NCBI GenBank assembly: GCA_002297935.1
Contig: DBLC01000147.1
Span: 222-14,436, forward strand
Source: Dialister sp. UBA734
GTDB lineage: Bacteria > Bacillota > Negativicutes > Veillonellales > Dialisteraceae
Reading direction: 5' to 3'
DNA: 14,215 nucleotides
Part shown: positions 1-6,753 of the stretch, piece after piece
Layout: each line of letters opens with the position of its first letter
How positions within the stretch are numbered: the first letter of the stretch is position 1
Notes under the pieces: generated by a model
The model's input: only the letters and a program-made list of their open reading frames with translations
What the model was told of the DNA's origin: nothing
Database searches by the model: none
Position numbers and translations under genes: made by a program

Positions 1-73
1 CTTTCCTCGCTTTGAATAAAAATTCAAGAATAATTCCAAACCATGATTAAATCAGTGTTTCCCTAGTTAATTA

Positions 74-82
74 TGATATAAT
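74..82 (+). promoter_or_regulatory. Possible extended -10 promoter
   Basis: TGATATAAT matches an extended -10 (TGnTATAAT) exactly, and the same nine bases occur in the promoter before the lspA-type gene at 6289-6297. There is no convincing -35 17 bases upstream. It lies about 300 bases before the ppx-like start codon, so it could drive the polyphosphate operon with a long leader or be chance in AT-rich DNA. Confidence 0.35.
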
Positions 83-224
83 ATAAGCAGAGAATCATAT
101 ATTTCTGAAGCCTATGAGTTTTTGTGTTTCCTTGTTAAGAAATTATAGATTTTATCTATGATTTGACGAAATAAGAAGCTCTATTTTACCTATTGTTTAC
201 ATGAATGTTGTAATGTTAGTATTT

Positions 225-360
225 GGCGACTGGTGACTGGTGACTGGGAAGTAGCAATATACCTGAGTGTCAAAGTGGTTAACACTTATATGTTTCATAT
301 TTCCTACGAAACAGTTCCTAATCCCTAAGGCCTAGTCACGAGTCACCAGTCACTAGTCAC
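225..360. repeat. Inverted pair of heptad tracts (GTGACTN type)
   Basis: The left tract at 225-249 is built of units such as GTGACTG. The right tract at 317-360 reads, on the minus strand, as GTGACTA, GTGACTG, GTGACTC, GTGACTA, then GGCCTTA and GGGATTA. The tracts are complementary in the GTGACTN part and enclose about 70 bases, so a long cruciform or RNA hairpin is possible. The right arm ends one base before a TTG codon at 361 and 17 bases before the ribosome site at 377-381, so in mRNA the structure sits immediately upstream of translation initiation. Confidence 0.8.
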
Positions 361-387
361 TTGAATATAAAAGAACGGAGGCGCTTT

Positions 388-1944
388 ATGGCAGAACAGA
401 AACCCTTGATGTATGGGATTATTCATATCGGTTCTTCCAACGTGTCCATGCGCATCGTAGAATACACGCACATGAGTGAGGTGCGTGTCATCGAATCGGT
501 GCGGAAGGATACCACGTTTGGGGAAGAAGTATTTAATCACAAAAAATTATCTTTTGCCTCCATTCGTAAACTTTGCACCATGCTGAATGGATTGAAGCAA
601 CTATTAAACGATTACCAGGTGAAGGTCTATGCGGTGTATGCCACAGCGGTGCTCAGAGAAGCAGAAAATTGTCGTTCCATCCTGGACCTGATCCGGGTGA
701 CTACGGGCTTCAATGTGCAGGTGGTGGATATGCCACAGGAAATTTATTTCAAACACTTTGCCCTGCAGTACCGGCTGAAGCAGTATAACCGAAGCCAGCA
801 GGAGCGACTGGGAAATAATTTCCTCTTCGTAGATATCACCTCTGGCTGCGTGGGCCTCACGGTGTGGGAGAAGGGCACCCTTTGCTACCAGCACAATGTG
901 CATATCGGCACCTTGCGGCTTTTGGAAACTTTCAAAATGAACCAGCGAGATTCCCGGTCTTTCCCGGAGGCGCTGTCGGAATATATTCATGCCATCATGG
1001 AACCTTTATGGTGTGCCATTCGGCATTACTCCATCGATACGGTCATTTTGTCCGGCCGAGAGGCGCGGATTATTGCGAAACTGTTGGGCCTGGATATCGA
1101 CCAGCAGGTGGTGATGGAAGTGAATCCCCAGAAACTGTACGGCCTTTATGAAGAGGCCGGCCGGATGACCCCTTCGGTGATTCAGCAGAAATATCACGTC
1201 AGCGAATCCTGGGCCACTGTGGTGAGCCCAACCATTCATATTTATCGGGAAATATTGAATCACGTGCCGGTGAAGAATTTGGCTATGATGGGCATGACCT
1301 TTGTGGAAGCGTCGTCCCTGTTCTACGGGGCCCAGAAGACACGGGACCCGGCTTTGGCTTATATGAGAGCCCAGAATTTGGAACTGACCCGGTCCATTGC
1401 GGCGTCCTATTATTATGAACCAGACCATGCAAAAGCCATGGAGTTGTACAGCTATACCATTATCCGCGCTTTCGATGCGCGAAATGAGTTGAATGAGCGT
1501 GATGAATTCCTGCTCCGCATGGCTATCATTTTGTACCAGATCGGGAAATACGTGAATCTTCTGGGCTCCTCCAGCCAGGCGTGGAATATGATTCGCGGCA
1601 CTGATATTTTCGGTATTTCCGATAAAGAAAAAGACATCGTGGCCTGCATTGTGTACTACGACCACAAAGGAACCCCGAGCGATGAAGAAGTGCCTTTCCG
1701 TGTGCTGACTGATGAGTCGAAGATGACTGCCTTGAAGCTCATCGCCATTTTCCGCCTCGTGCGGGCCATGGATATGTCCCGCCATCAGAAGTTGCATGAT
1801 TTGTCGGCTCGCATCGCCGGCGATGCTCTGGTGATTGAATATGACAGCGAAGAAGATACATCGCTGGAGACTTGGCTGTTCGATAAAGAAAAGGAATTTT
1901 TTGAAAATGTGTTTGGCATGGAAGCCAAATTGGAGCGGAGGTAG
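388..1944 (+). CDS. Ppx/GppA-family protein with degenerate active-site motifs
   Basis: The 518-aa product has the overall layout of exopolyphosphatase/guanosine-pentaphosphatase (Ppx/GppA) proteins: an ASKHA-type phosphatase fold in about residues 8-310, then an HD-like helical domain in about 345-510. ATG 388 was chosen because GGAGG (377-381) precedes it at good spacing; an in-frame TTG at 361 has no ribosome site and abuts a repeat. The first phosphate loop reads IHIGSSN (residues 12-18) where the family usually has IDxGSNS. The second reads DITSGCVGL (149-157) instead of DIGGGSTEL. The usual LHDIG of the HD part is LYQIG (382-386). The ATAVLREAEN segment is kept. Known members remove terminal phosphate from polyphosphate or pppGpp. 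The altered motifs suggest a regulatory, binding or divergent enzyme. The 2-nt gap to ppk implies translational coupling and a role in polyphosphate balance. Confidence 0.85.
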   Translation: MAEQKPLMYGIIHIGSSNVSMRIVEYTHMSEVRVIESVRKDTTFGEEVFNHKKLSFASIRKLCTMLNGLKQLLNDYQVKVYAVYATAVLREAENCRSILDLIRVTTGFNVQVVDMPQEIYFKHFALQYRLKQYNRSQQERLGNNFLFVDITSGCVGLTVWEKGTLCYQHNVHIGTLRLLETFKMNQRDSRSFPEALSEYIHAIMEPLWCAIRHYSIDTVILSGREARIIAKLLGLDIDQQVVMEVNPQKLYGLYEEAGRMTPSVIQQKYHVSESWATVVSPTIHIYREILNHVPVKNLAMMGMTFVEASSLFYGAQKTRDPALAYMRAQNLELTRSIAASYYYEPDHAKAMELYSYTIIRAFDARNELNERDEFLLRMAIILYQIGKYVNLLGSSSQAWNMIRGTDIFGISDKEKDIVACIVYYDHKGTPSDEEVPFRVLTDESKMTALKLIAIFRLVRAMDMSRHQKLHDLSARIAGDALVIEYDSEEDTSLETWLFDKEKEFFENVFGMEAKLERR

Positions 1945-1946
1945 CT

Positions 1947-4115
1947 ATGGACGTAGATGTAAGAAATCATCGGTATTATCTGAACCGTGAGCTGTCGTGG
2001 CTCCAGTTCAATTTGCGGGTGTTGCAGGAAGCGGTGGATCCGAACAACCCACTTCTTGAAAAATTAAAGTTTTTAGCCATTACCAGTTCCAATTTGGATG
2101 AATTTTTCATGATTCGTGTGGCCGGTCTGAAGCACCAGAAAGAAAATGGGGTGACCCGTCGGGACATCGCCCATATGACACCGGCGGAGCAGTTGGAAAA
2201 TATTTCTGATACATGCCAGAAATTGGTGGCTCGCCAGTATAAATACTTGAATATGATTCTGAAGGAACTGCGCACCGAAGGATTGTATTTCATTCATCCT
2301 GAAGAAGCGTCGGACAGCCAGAAAAAGTGGATGGACGATTATTTCGAACGGCAGGTCTTTCCGGTAGTCACCCCTATGGCGGTGGATTCGTCCCATCCGT
2401 TCCCGTTTCTGGCGTCCAAGAGCTTGAACTTGGCTCTGCTTTTGGAACGAAATGAAAGAGATTTGTCGGTGGATGAAGAAAACGATATCGACGTGAAGAC
2501 CGCCATTGTGCCGGTGCCGTCGGTACTGCCTCGTATCATTCGCTTGCCGGACAATCCGGAAACCCCAGGACGTCATGATTTTGTCTTGCTGGAACAAGTG
2601 CTTCGCCATTTCGCGTCTCGCCTTTTCATTGGCTATGACCTGCTGGAAGCCCATCCGTTCCGTATCACCCGAGATGCCGACCTCTACATCGATGAGGAAG
2701 ATGCCCAGGATTTGGTGGTGGAAGTAGAAAAGCAGCTGAAAAAACGTCAGCGCGGCGAAGCGGTGCGTATCGAATTTGAACGAGGGGCCAGCCGGTTCAT
2801 GCAGCGGTTCATGACCCAGGAAATGAACCTGGGCAAAGAAGATATGTATGAAATTGATGGACCGCTGGATACCACGGTGTTCTTTGGATTCTGCGGTATC
2901 AAAGGCTATGACAGCCTGCGCTACCCAGAAGCCCATCCGCATCGTCCCTGGTCCATGCTGCAGCTGGAAAAAGACAGTCATAGAAATATTTTTGATTTGA
3001 TTCGGGAAAAGGATTTGCTGGTACACTTGCCCTATGAATCCTTCGATGATTCGGTGGTCAATTTCGTGGCTTCTGCGGCAGCGGATAAAAACGTGCTGGC
3101 TATCAAGCAGACCTTGTATCGTGTCAGCTCGTCTAGCCCAATCATTCAGGCACTGGAAAAGGCCGCCCAAAATGGCAAGCAGGTCACGGTTCTCATGGAA
3201 GTGAAGGCTCGTTTTGATGAAGCCAATAACATTCTCATGGCCCGGCGACTGGAAAAAGCAGGGGCCCACGTCATTTATGGTCTGGTGGGGCTCAAGACCC
3301 ACTCCAAGTGTACCTTGGTGATCCGGCGGGAAATGGACGGGATTCGCCGCTATGTCCACGTGGCAACCGGGAACTACAATGCGTCCACTGCCAAGTTGTA
3401 CACAGACCTTGGCATTTTCACCTGCAATGACCGGTTCGGCAGCGATGCGTCGGCATTCTTTAATTTGCTTTCCGGCTACTCGGACCCGCCAATTTGGGAT
3501 TCCTTCATTGTGGCGCCTATCAACCTCCGCCAGCGTTGTATGGAACTGATTGATCGGGAAATTCATTTTGCCCAGCAGGGCGAACCGGCCCATATGGTGG
3601 CAAAGATGAATTCTTTGCTGGATAAAGAAATCATTGCAAAATTGTACGAAGCGTCCAGGGCAGGCGTCAAAATCGAACTCATCGTCCGCGGGATTTGTGT
3701 TCTCATTCCAGGCATCCCAGGCATCAGTGATAACATCACCGTCCGCAGCCTGGTGGGCCGCTTCTTGGAACACAGCCGTGTCTTCTGGTTCGCCAATGGA
3801 GGCCGAGAAGAATTGTACATCGGCAGTGCGGACTGGATGCCTAGAAACTTAAATGACCGCGTAGAACTGATGGTACCGGTGAAAGATAGAGAACTTTGCC
3901 AGCGACTGAAAAACATGGTTCGCTTGGAATTGGCAGATAACCAAAAGGCCCATATCATGCAGTCCGATGGCACATGGGTGAAAGACATTGCTCCCGTAGA
4001 CAGAGTTTGCGCCCAGGCCGAATTCCAGCGCTTGGCGGAAAAACGAGATCGGGATGTAGAAATGACCTTGGCCCAGAAGATGGAGCCCTATGTACCGGTA
4101 TTAGGAAAACGATAA
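1947..4115 (+). CDS. ppk: Polyphosphate kinase 1
   Basis: This 722-aa protein has the normal length and domain order of PPK1, the reversible enzyme that polymerises the gamma-phosphate of ATP into inorganic polyphosphate. The N-terminal hallmark RELSWLQFN is at residues 14-22, followed at about 40-62 by a segment ending NLDEFFMIRVAGL. The autophosphorylated histidine corresponds to H452 in GLKTHSK. The second essential histidine is H609 in FLEHSR. The spacing of 157 residues equals that of the two E. coli histidines (435 and 592) as I recall them. The C-terminal motif SADWMPRNL is present. The ribosome site GAGG at 1938-1941 lies within the last codons of the upstream gene and the start codon follows its stop by 2 nt, so the pair is one operon. 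Unlike its partner, all key residues appear intact. Confidence 0.97.
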   Translation: MDVDVRNHRYYLNRELSWLQFNLRVLQEAVDPNNPLLEKLKFLAITSSNLDEFFMIRVAGLKHQKENGVTRRDIAHMTPAEQLENISDTCQKLVARQYKYLNMILKELRTEGLYFIHPEEASDSQKKWMDDYFERQVFPVVTPMAVDSSHPFPFLASKSLNLALLLERNERDLSVDEENDIDVKTAIVPVPSVLPRIIRLPDNPETPGRHDFVLLEQVLRHFASRLFIGYDLLEAHPFRITRDADLYIDEEDAQDLVVEVEKQLKKRQRGEAVRIEFERGASRFMQRFMTQEMNLGKEDMYEIDGPLDTTVFFGFCGIKGYDSLRYPEAHPHRPWSMLQLEKDSHRNIFDLIREKDLLVHLPYESFDDSVVNFVASAAADKNVLAIKQTLYRVSSSSPIIQALEKAAQNGKQVTVLMEVKARFDEANNILMARRLEKAGAHVIYGLVGLKTHSKCTLVIRREMDGIRRYVHVATGNYNASTAKLYTDLGIFTCNDRFGSDASAFFNLLSGYSDPPIWDSFIVAPINLRQRCMELIDREIHFAQQGEPAHMVAKMNSLLDKEIIAKLYEASRAGVKIELIVRGICVLIPGIPGISDNITVRSLVGRFLEHSRVFWFANGGREELYIGSADWMPRNLNDRVELMVPVKDRELCQRLKNMVRLELADNQKAHIMQSDGTWVKDIAPVDRVCAQAEFQRLAEKRDRDVEMTLAQKMEPYVPVLGKR

Positions 4116-4134
4116 GCAACATTTTGCTAATAAG

Positions 4135-4175
4135 ATAGAGAGGAAGGTTAGCCCTTCGGGCAGGTTATTCTCTAT
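4135..4175 (+). other. Hairpin just after ppk
   Basis: ATAGAGA (4135-4141) pairs with TCTCTAT (4169-4175), and inside it GCCC-TTC-GGGC (4151-4161) forms a tight triloop. It starts 20 bases after the ppk stop. There is no U-run, so it is more likely an mRNA 3' stability structure or processing site than a Rho-independent terminator. Confidence 0.5.
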
Positions 4176-4210
4176 GAAATGGCTTCTCCCCTTAGAGTTG
4201 ATGTCATATG

Positions 4211-4290
4211 TGACAAGGTTATAAAAAGGTTATGGGAAATACGGTTTTCCCATACCCTTTTTATAACCCTTATACCCTTTTTAACCCTTT
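4211..4290. repeat. Palindrome built of GGTTATA-type units
   Basis: Arms 4217-4239 and 4246-4268 are complementary over 23 bp with one mismatch around a 6-base loop. The right side continues with further ATACCC/TTTTTAACCC units to 4290. The vocabulary (GGTTATAAAAAGG) resembles the cores of the two larger elements at 7718-7910 and 8963-9151, but the loop differs, so it may be a short relative. As RNA it would be very stable and could back up termination after ppk. Confidence 0.8.
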
Positions 4291-4424
4291 GCTTTTCAAA
4301 ATGTATCAACTATCCACTTTTATGCATAATCAAATGAGTTTTTGGGCTGAGATGTTAGAAGAAGTGCATTTTTCAAATTTATTCTCCCACAATGAGAGAA
4401 AAATGAAAATATAGTACACAAAGG

Positions 4425-4470
4425 AAAAGAGCAAAGATGGGACAAAAGTAACCCATCTTTGCTCTTTTTA
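4425..4470 (+). terminator. Strong Rho-independent terminator
   Basis: AAAAGAGCAAAGATGGG (4425-4441) pairs perfectly with 4452-4468 over 17 bp around a 10-base loop. The right arm runs into TTTTT (4465-4469). It is about 310 bases after the ppk stop and is the clearest end of the polyphosphate transcript. The A-run at the left foot means it could also work on the minus strand. Confidence 0.9.
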
Positions 4471-4748
4471 ATTTATTTCATGAAGTTGACATATGTACAC
4501 CGGGTCAATATTTAGAAAGGCCGCATATTCGATAGAATAGGGATATATCTCATTCATTATTTATTAATCGTTTTCAAATGTCTATTGTAAGCGTACAAAG
4601 TCGACAATTATATAATTTAATTTTATTCGATAATTACTTGGAAAACAAGCATTACACACAGAATCTAGCATTCATTAGAAACACAAATTGCTATACTATG
4701 GATTGAAAATTGGTTCGATAATTACTGCATAATTTAATAGTTTACTGA

Positions 4749-4806
4749 TTGTCAACTATGATAAATTTGACAAAAAGTCTACCTATGGTAGAATATTTGC
4801 CATAGG
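4749..4806 (+). promoter_or_regulatory. Promoter of the 3D-domain gene with two 7-11-7 inverted repeats
   Basis: TTGACA (4767-4772), 16 bases, TAGAAT (4789-4794) is a near-consensus housekeeping promoter, placing the transcript start near 4801, only about 18 bases before the ATG at 4819. Two perfect dyads lie over it: TTGTCAA-N11-TTGACAA (4749-4773), whose right half is the -35, and CCTATGG-N11-CCATAGG (4782-4806), which encloses the -10 and reaches the ribosome site. Their centres are 33 bp apart, about three helical turns. This is the layout expected of repressor operators, but no regulator is identified. The ribosome site is TAGGAG (4803-4808). Confidence 0.75.
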
Positions 4807-4818
4807 AGAAAAAAGCTT

Positions 4819-5796
4819 ATGAATATTTCGACATGGATCAAAACAAAAAAGACGTTAGCGGTTTCGGCGATTCTTGTGACACTTGTAGGACCAGCCAATT
4901 TCGCCTGGGCTTCGTTTAACTTCTCTCTGCCTGAAGAAAAGAAACAGGTTACCATCTATGATGGCAAAGACAAGAAAGTGATTTCTACAGAAGCCAATAG
5001 TTTCAAAAAAATTTTAAATGAAGTAGATGTTTCTTTAAACACCTATGATACCTTTTGGACCAGCACGGACAGTGTGAAAAATGGTTCCGTGGTGGTGGTA
5101 GAACGGGCCGTGCCTGTGACCATTGTGGCCCAGGGCAAATCTAAGGTGGTATACACCACCCAGCAGACCGTGCAGGGCGTACTGCACGAAGCGGGATTTG
5201 ACTGGAAAACCATGATGTCCATCGAAGATGGCATGACCAAAGTGAGAAATGGTATGCAGATTCACGTGGTACCTTATACCGCCAGAAAAGTGAACCGCAA
5301 GGAAGCCATGAACATCCACTACAATAAATGGTTTGACAGCACCCTGAAGCCAGGGGAAGAAGTGGTAGTGCAGGAAGGCATTCCGGGCGAACGGGAAGTC
5401 GAACTGGATGAATTTATTTCCAACGGCAAAGTTGTCAAGACCAAAGTGGGACACGCCACGGTTTTGAAAGAAGGCGTTCCGGGAGTTGTCAAAACTGGCA
5501 CGGCGGAAAATACCGTAGGCTTTGTGACCACCATGAATGCCAGCGCCTACCATCCCAGCGATGGAGACGGCCGCGGCATCACCGCCACAGGCACGCAAGC
5601 AGGCCATGGGACCGTGGCTGTGGATCCGTCGGTGATTCCACTGGGAACCAGCGTATTCATTCCAAACTATGGCTATGCCGTAGCAGCAGATACAGGCGGC
5701 GCCATCAATGGAAACCGCATCGACCTCTGCATGGAAACCTTCGAAGAATGCTATCGCTTCGGCCGGCAGAGCGTGGAAGTATTTATTCATTATTGA
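4819..5796 (+). CDS. Secreted G5/3D-domain cell-wall protein (YabE/YocH-like)
   Basis: This 325-aa protein has a signal peptide (basic start, hydrophobic 12-29, likely cut after AWA31). Two DUF348-like beta modules (about 43-95 and 100-155) follow, then a G5-like segment (about 165-235) and a C-terminal 3D domain (about 240-325). The three aspartates that name the domain are D269 (VAVDP), D291 (AADTGG) and D302 (RIDLC); ITATG at about 256-260 is also typical. In this family the 3D domain is a double-psi barrel with a catalytic Asp resembling MltA, and members such as YabE, YocH and RpfB act on peptidoglycan during growth or resuscitation. A peptidoglycan lytic role is therefore inferred. It is monocistronic, with its own promoter and terminator. 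The ATG has a ribosome site at 4803-4808. It lacks the LysM repeats of YocH, so cell-wall binding probably relies on the G5-like part. Confidence 0.92.
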   Translation: MNISTWIKTKKTLAVSAILVTLVGPANFAWASFNFSLPEEKKQVTIYDGKDKKVISTEANSFKKILNEVDVSLNTYDTFWTSTDSVKNGSVVVVERAVPVTIVAQGKSKVVYTTQQTVQGVLHEAGFDWKTMMSIEDGMTKVRNGMQIHVVPYTARKVNRKEAMNIHYNKWFDSTLKPGEEVVVQEGIPGEREVELDEFISNGKVVKTKVGHATVLKEGVPGVVKTGTAENTVGFVTTMNASAYHPSDGDGRGITATGTQAGHGTVAVDPSVIPLGTSVFIPNYGYAVAADTGGAINGNRIDLCMETFEECYRFGRQSVEVFIHY

Positions 5797-5805
5797 TAGG
5801 AAATA

Positions 5806-5843
5806 AAAAAACGAGCAATGATTGGATTCATTGCTCGTTTTTT
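5806..5843 (+). terminator. Terminator of the 3D-domain gene
   Basis: ACGAGCAATGA (5811-5821) pairs with TCATTGCTCGT (5828-5838) around a 6-base loop. An A-run lies on the left foot and TTTTTT (5838-5843) on the right, 10 bases after the stop codon. The symmetry allows bidirectional action. Confidence 0.93.
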
Positions 5844-5853
5844 GTGTGGGATA

Positions 5854-6026
5854 AGTGGCTAGGGATTAGTAGCTAGGGATTAGGAAATAGGCATAATTTC
5901 TGTTGCGTCACAGCTATTAGCTCTTAGCTTCTAGCTACTAGCCGGCTAGCAGCCAGAAGCTATGGCACAAGAGAAATCTTGGAACTTCCAATTCCTAATC
6001 CCTAGGGCCTAGCTACTAATCCCTAT
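5854..6026. repeat. Heptad inverted-repeat element (GGGATTA/GTAGCTA type)
   Basis: The left arm (5854-5890) consists of 7-nt units AGTGGCT, AGGGATT, AGTAGCT, AGGGATT, AGGAAAT. The right arm (5991-6026) read on the minus strand has the same order, AGGGATT, AGTAGCT, then an extra AGGCCCT, then AGGGATT, AGGAA. The arms therefore match except for one whole inserted heptad. The inner palindrome at 5911-5961 is a separate feature. Confidence 0.85.
5911..5961. repeat. Nested heptad palindrome (AGCTNNT type)
   Basis: From 5912 the sequence runs in 7-nt units AGCTATT, AGCTCTT, AGCTTCT, AGCTACT. Arms 5926-5943 and 5944-5961 are complementary over 18 bp with two differences (both G·U compatible in RNA) and no loop. 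The tip is GCCGGC. Confidence 0.85.
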
Positions 6027-6103
6027 TTTTATCATAAGGGGATTGGGGGAATGCCATTTAGTTAAGAATTGAGTTAGTAGGTATTTTTCCGCTTATGGTT
6101 ATA

Positions 6104-6230
6104 GGTTACTCAGGTTTCTCACGTTGCTAAGGCTGCTCAGGTCTCTCGAATGTGCTTATAGGCGCTTGCATCAGCAGCTTATTCGAGAAACCTGAGAAAC
6201 TTGAGTAACCTTTGCAACCTGAGGAACCTG
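6104..6230. repeat. Inverted-repeat element with 9-nt units
   Basis: The left arm (6104-6151) has five nonamers: GGTTACTCA, GGTTTCTCA, CGTTGCTAA, GGCTGCTCA, GGTCTCTCG. The right arm (6182-6230) has CGAGAAACC, TGAGAAACT, TGAGTAACC, TTTGCAACC, TGAGGAACC. Some units are exact complements (GGTTACTCA with TGAGTAACC) and others differ. Both arms end at the inside with TTCGAGA/TCTCGAA. The loop is about 30 bases. The architecture equals that of the heptad elements but the period is 9. Confidence 0.85.
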
Positions 6231-6288
6231 TCACAGTTAGTGGAATTATACCTGCTTCCTCAAAATATAAATGCAAAACCCATATATA

Positions 6289-6313
6289 TGATATAATACT
6301 CTTACAAAGGAGG
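6289..6313 (+). promoter_or_regulatory. Extended -10 promoter and ribosome site of the lspA-rluD-type operon
   Basis: TGATATAAT (6289-6297) is a perfect extended -10. No clear -35 is found at the right distance, which is common for extended -10 promoters. The expected start is near 6304, and AAAGGAGG (6306-6313) follows directly, 5 bases before the ATG at 6319, giving a very short leader. Confidence 0.7.
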
Positions 6314-6318
6314 AAAAT

Positions 6319-6753
6319 ATGCTGACGTTAGGTATTGCTTGTGTTGTAACCATTTTGGATCAGCTGGTGAAGTGGATTGTAGTGACCCATATGGAGTGGG
6401 GCGAATCGATTCCGCTGATTCCTAATGTATTTCATTTAACCTATATTTTAAATCCCGGAGCGGCTTTTGGTATCTTGGCTTATCAGAGATGGTTTTTCTT
6501 ATTGATCGTGTTGGTTCTTTTCGGCGCATTTTTTGCTTTCCGGAAGCGGATTCCCGCAAAGCCGGCCTATTTCCCGGCCGCCATTGGAATGCTTCTTGGC
6601 GGGGCTTTGGGAAATGCCATTGACCGGGTGCGCCTTTCTGGTGTGGTGGATTTCTTTGATTTCCGCATTTGGCCTATTTTTAATGTGGCGGATATTTTCA
6701 TCTGTGTCGGCGTGGCACTGATTGTATTTTATTTTTGGAGACATGATTCATGA
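6319..6753 (+). CDS. lspA: Lipoprotein signal peptidase (signal peptidase II)
   Basis: This is a 144-aa polytopic membrane protein with about four hydrophobic helices, slightly shorter than the 150-165 typical of the family. It cleaves the signal peptide of diacylglyceryl-prolipoproteins in the cytoplasmic membrane. The conserved boxes are DQLVKW (14-19), NPGAAFG (about 45-51), GNAIDR (98-103), VVDF (109-112) and FNVAD (121-125). D111 and D125 correspond to the catalytic aspartate pair described for bacterial LspA. The stop overlaps the next start codon (ATGA, 6750-6753), so it is translationally coupled to the pseudouridine synthase. This lspA-rluD order is common in Firmicutes. Confidence 0.96.
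   Translation: MLTLGIACVVTILDQLVKWIVVTHMEWGESIPLIPNVFHLTYILNPGAAFGILAYQRWFFLLIVLVLFGAFFAFRKRIPAKPAYFPAAIGMLLGGALGNAIDRVRLSGVVDFFDFRIWPIFNVADIFICVGVALIVFYFWRHDS

Larger units (their letters stand above)
1..387. other. Gene-free leader upstream of the polyphosphate operon
   Basis: I see no credible coding region here on either strand. The first ~220 bases are AT-rich. They contain a possible extended -10 (TGATATAAT at 74-82) with no good -35, so a promoter is only a possibility. Bases 225-360 hold an inverted pair of heptad-repeat tracts, listed separately. The ribosome site GGAGG at 377-381 serves the ATG at 388. Whether the transcript of the ppx-like gene starts at the 74-82 element, inside the repeat or before the window cannot be decided. 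Confidence 0.6.
4116..4818. other. 700-bp gene-free region between ppk and the 3D-domain gene
   Basis: From left to right it holds a short hairpin (4135-4175), a near-perfect 23-bp palindrome (4217-4268), about 150 AT-rich bases with only a dubious 60-codon reading frame, a strong terminator (4425-4470), about 290 AT-rich bases with repeated TTCGATA motifs, and the promoter of the next gene (4767-4794). No protein or recognisable RNA gene was seen. Confidence 0.7.
5797..6318. other. 520-bp intergenic region packed with inverted-repeat elements
   Basis: No gene is seen. After the terminator, 5854-6026 is a heptad-repeat element with a nested palindrome, 6104-6230 is a nonamer-repeat palindrome, and 6289-6313 carries the promoter and ribosome site of the lspA-type gene. 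Only about 6030-6100 and 6231-6280 are not accounted for. Bases 6036-6050 (AAGGGGATTGGGGG) resemble the sequence after the related repeat at 14031-14043. Confidence 0.75.

Noticed and set aside
361..387. TTG at 361 as start of the ppx-like gene
   Set aside because: No ribosome site precedes it and it directly abuts a repeat arm; GGAGG at 377-381 clearly serves ATG 388.
2073..3773. 566-codon open frame on the minus strand inside ppk (and similar long antisense frames at 1006-1797, 5035-5790, 6960-7610 and 7803-8885)
   Set aside because: They lie wholly opposite clearly conserved genes, have His/Gln-rich translations typical of antisense shadows, and no recognisable domain or ribosome site.
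4232..4414. 60-codon + frame after ppk
   Set aside because: It starts inside the 4217-4268 palindrome, has no ribosome site, and has a low-complexity translation derived from the repeat.
4486..4514. TTGACA-17-TATTTA promoter for the 3D-domain gene
   Set aside because: Boxes are acceptable but it lies ~305 bases upstream just after a terminator; the promoter at 4767-4794 is closer and better placed, so this was not listed as a feature.
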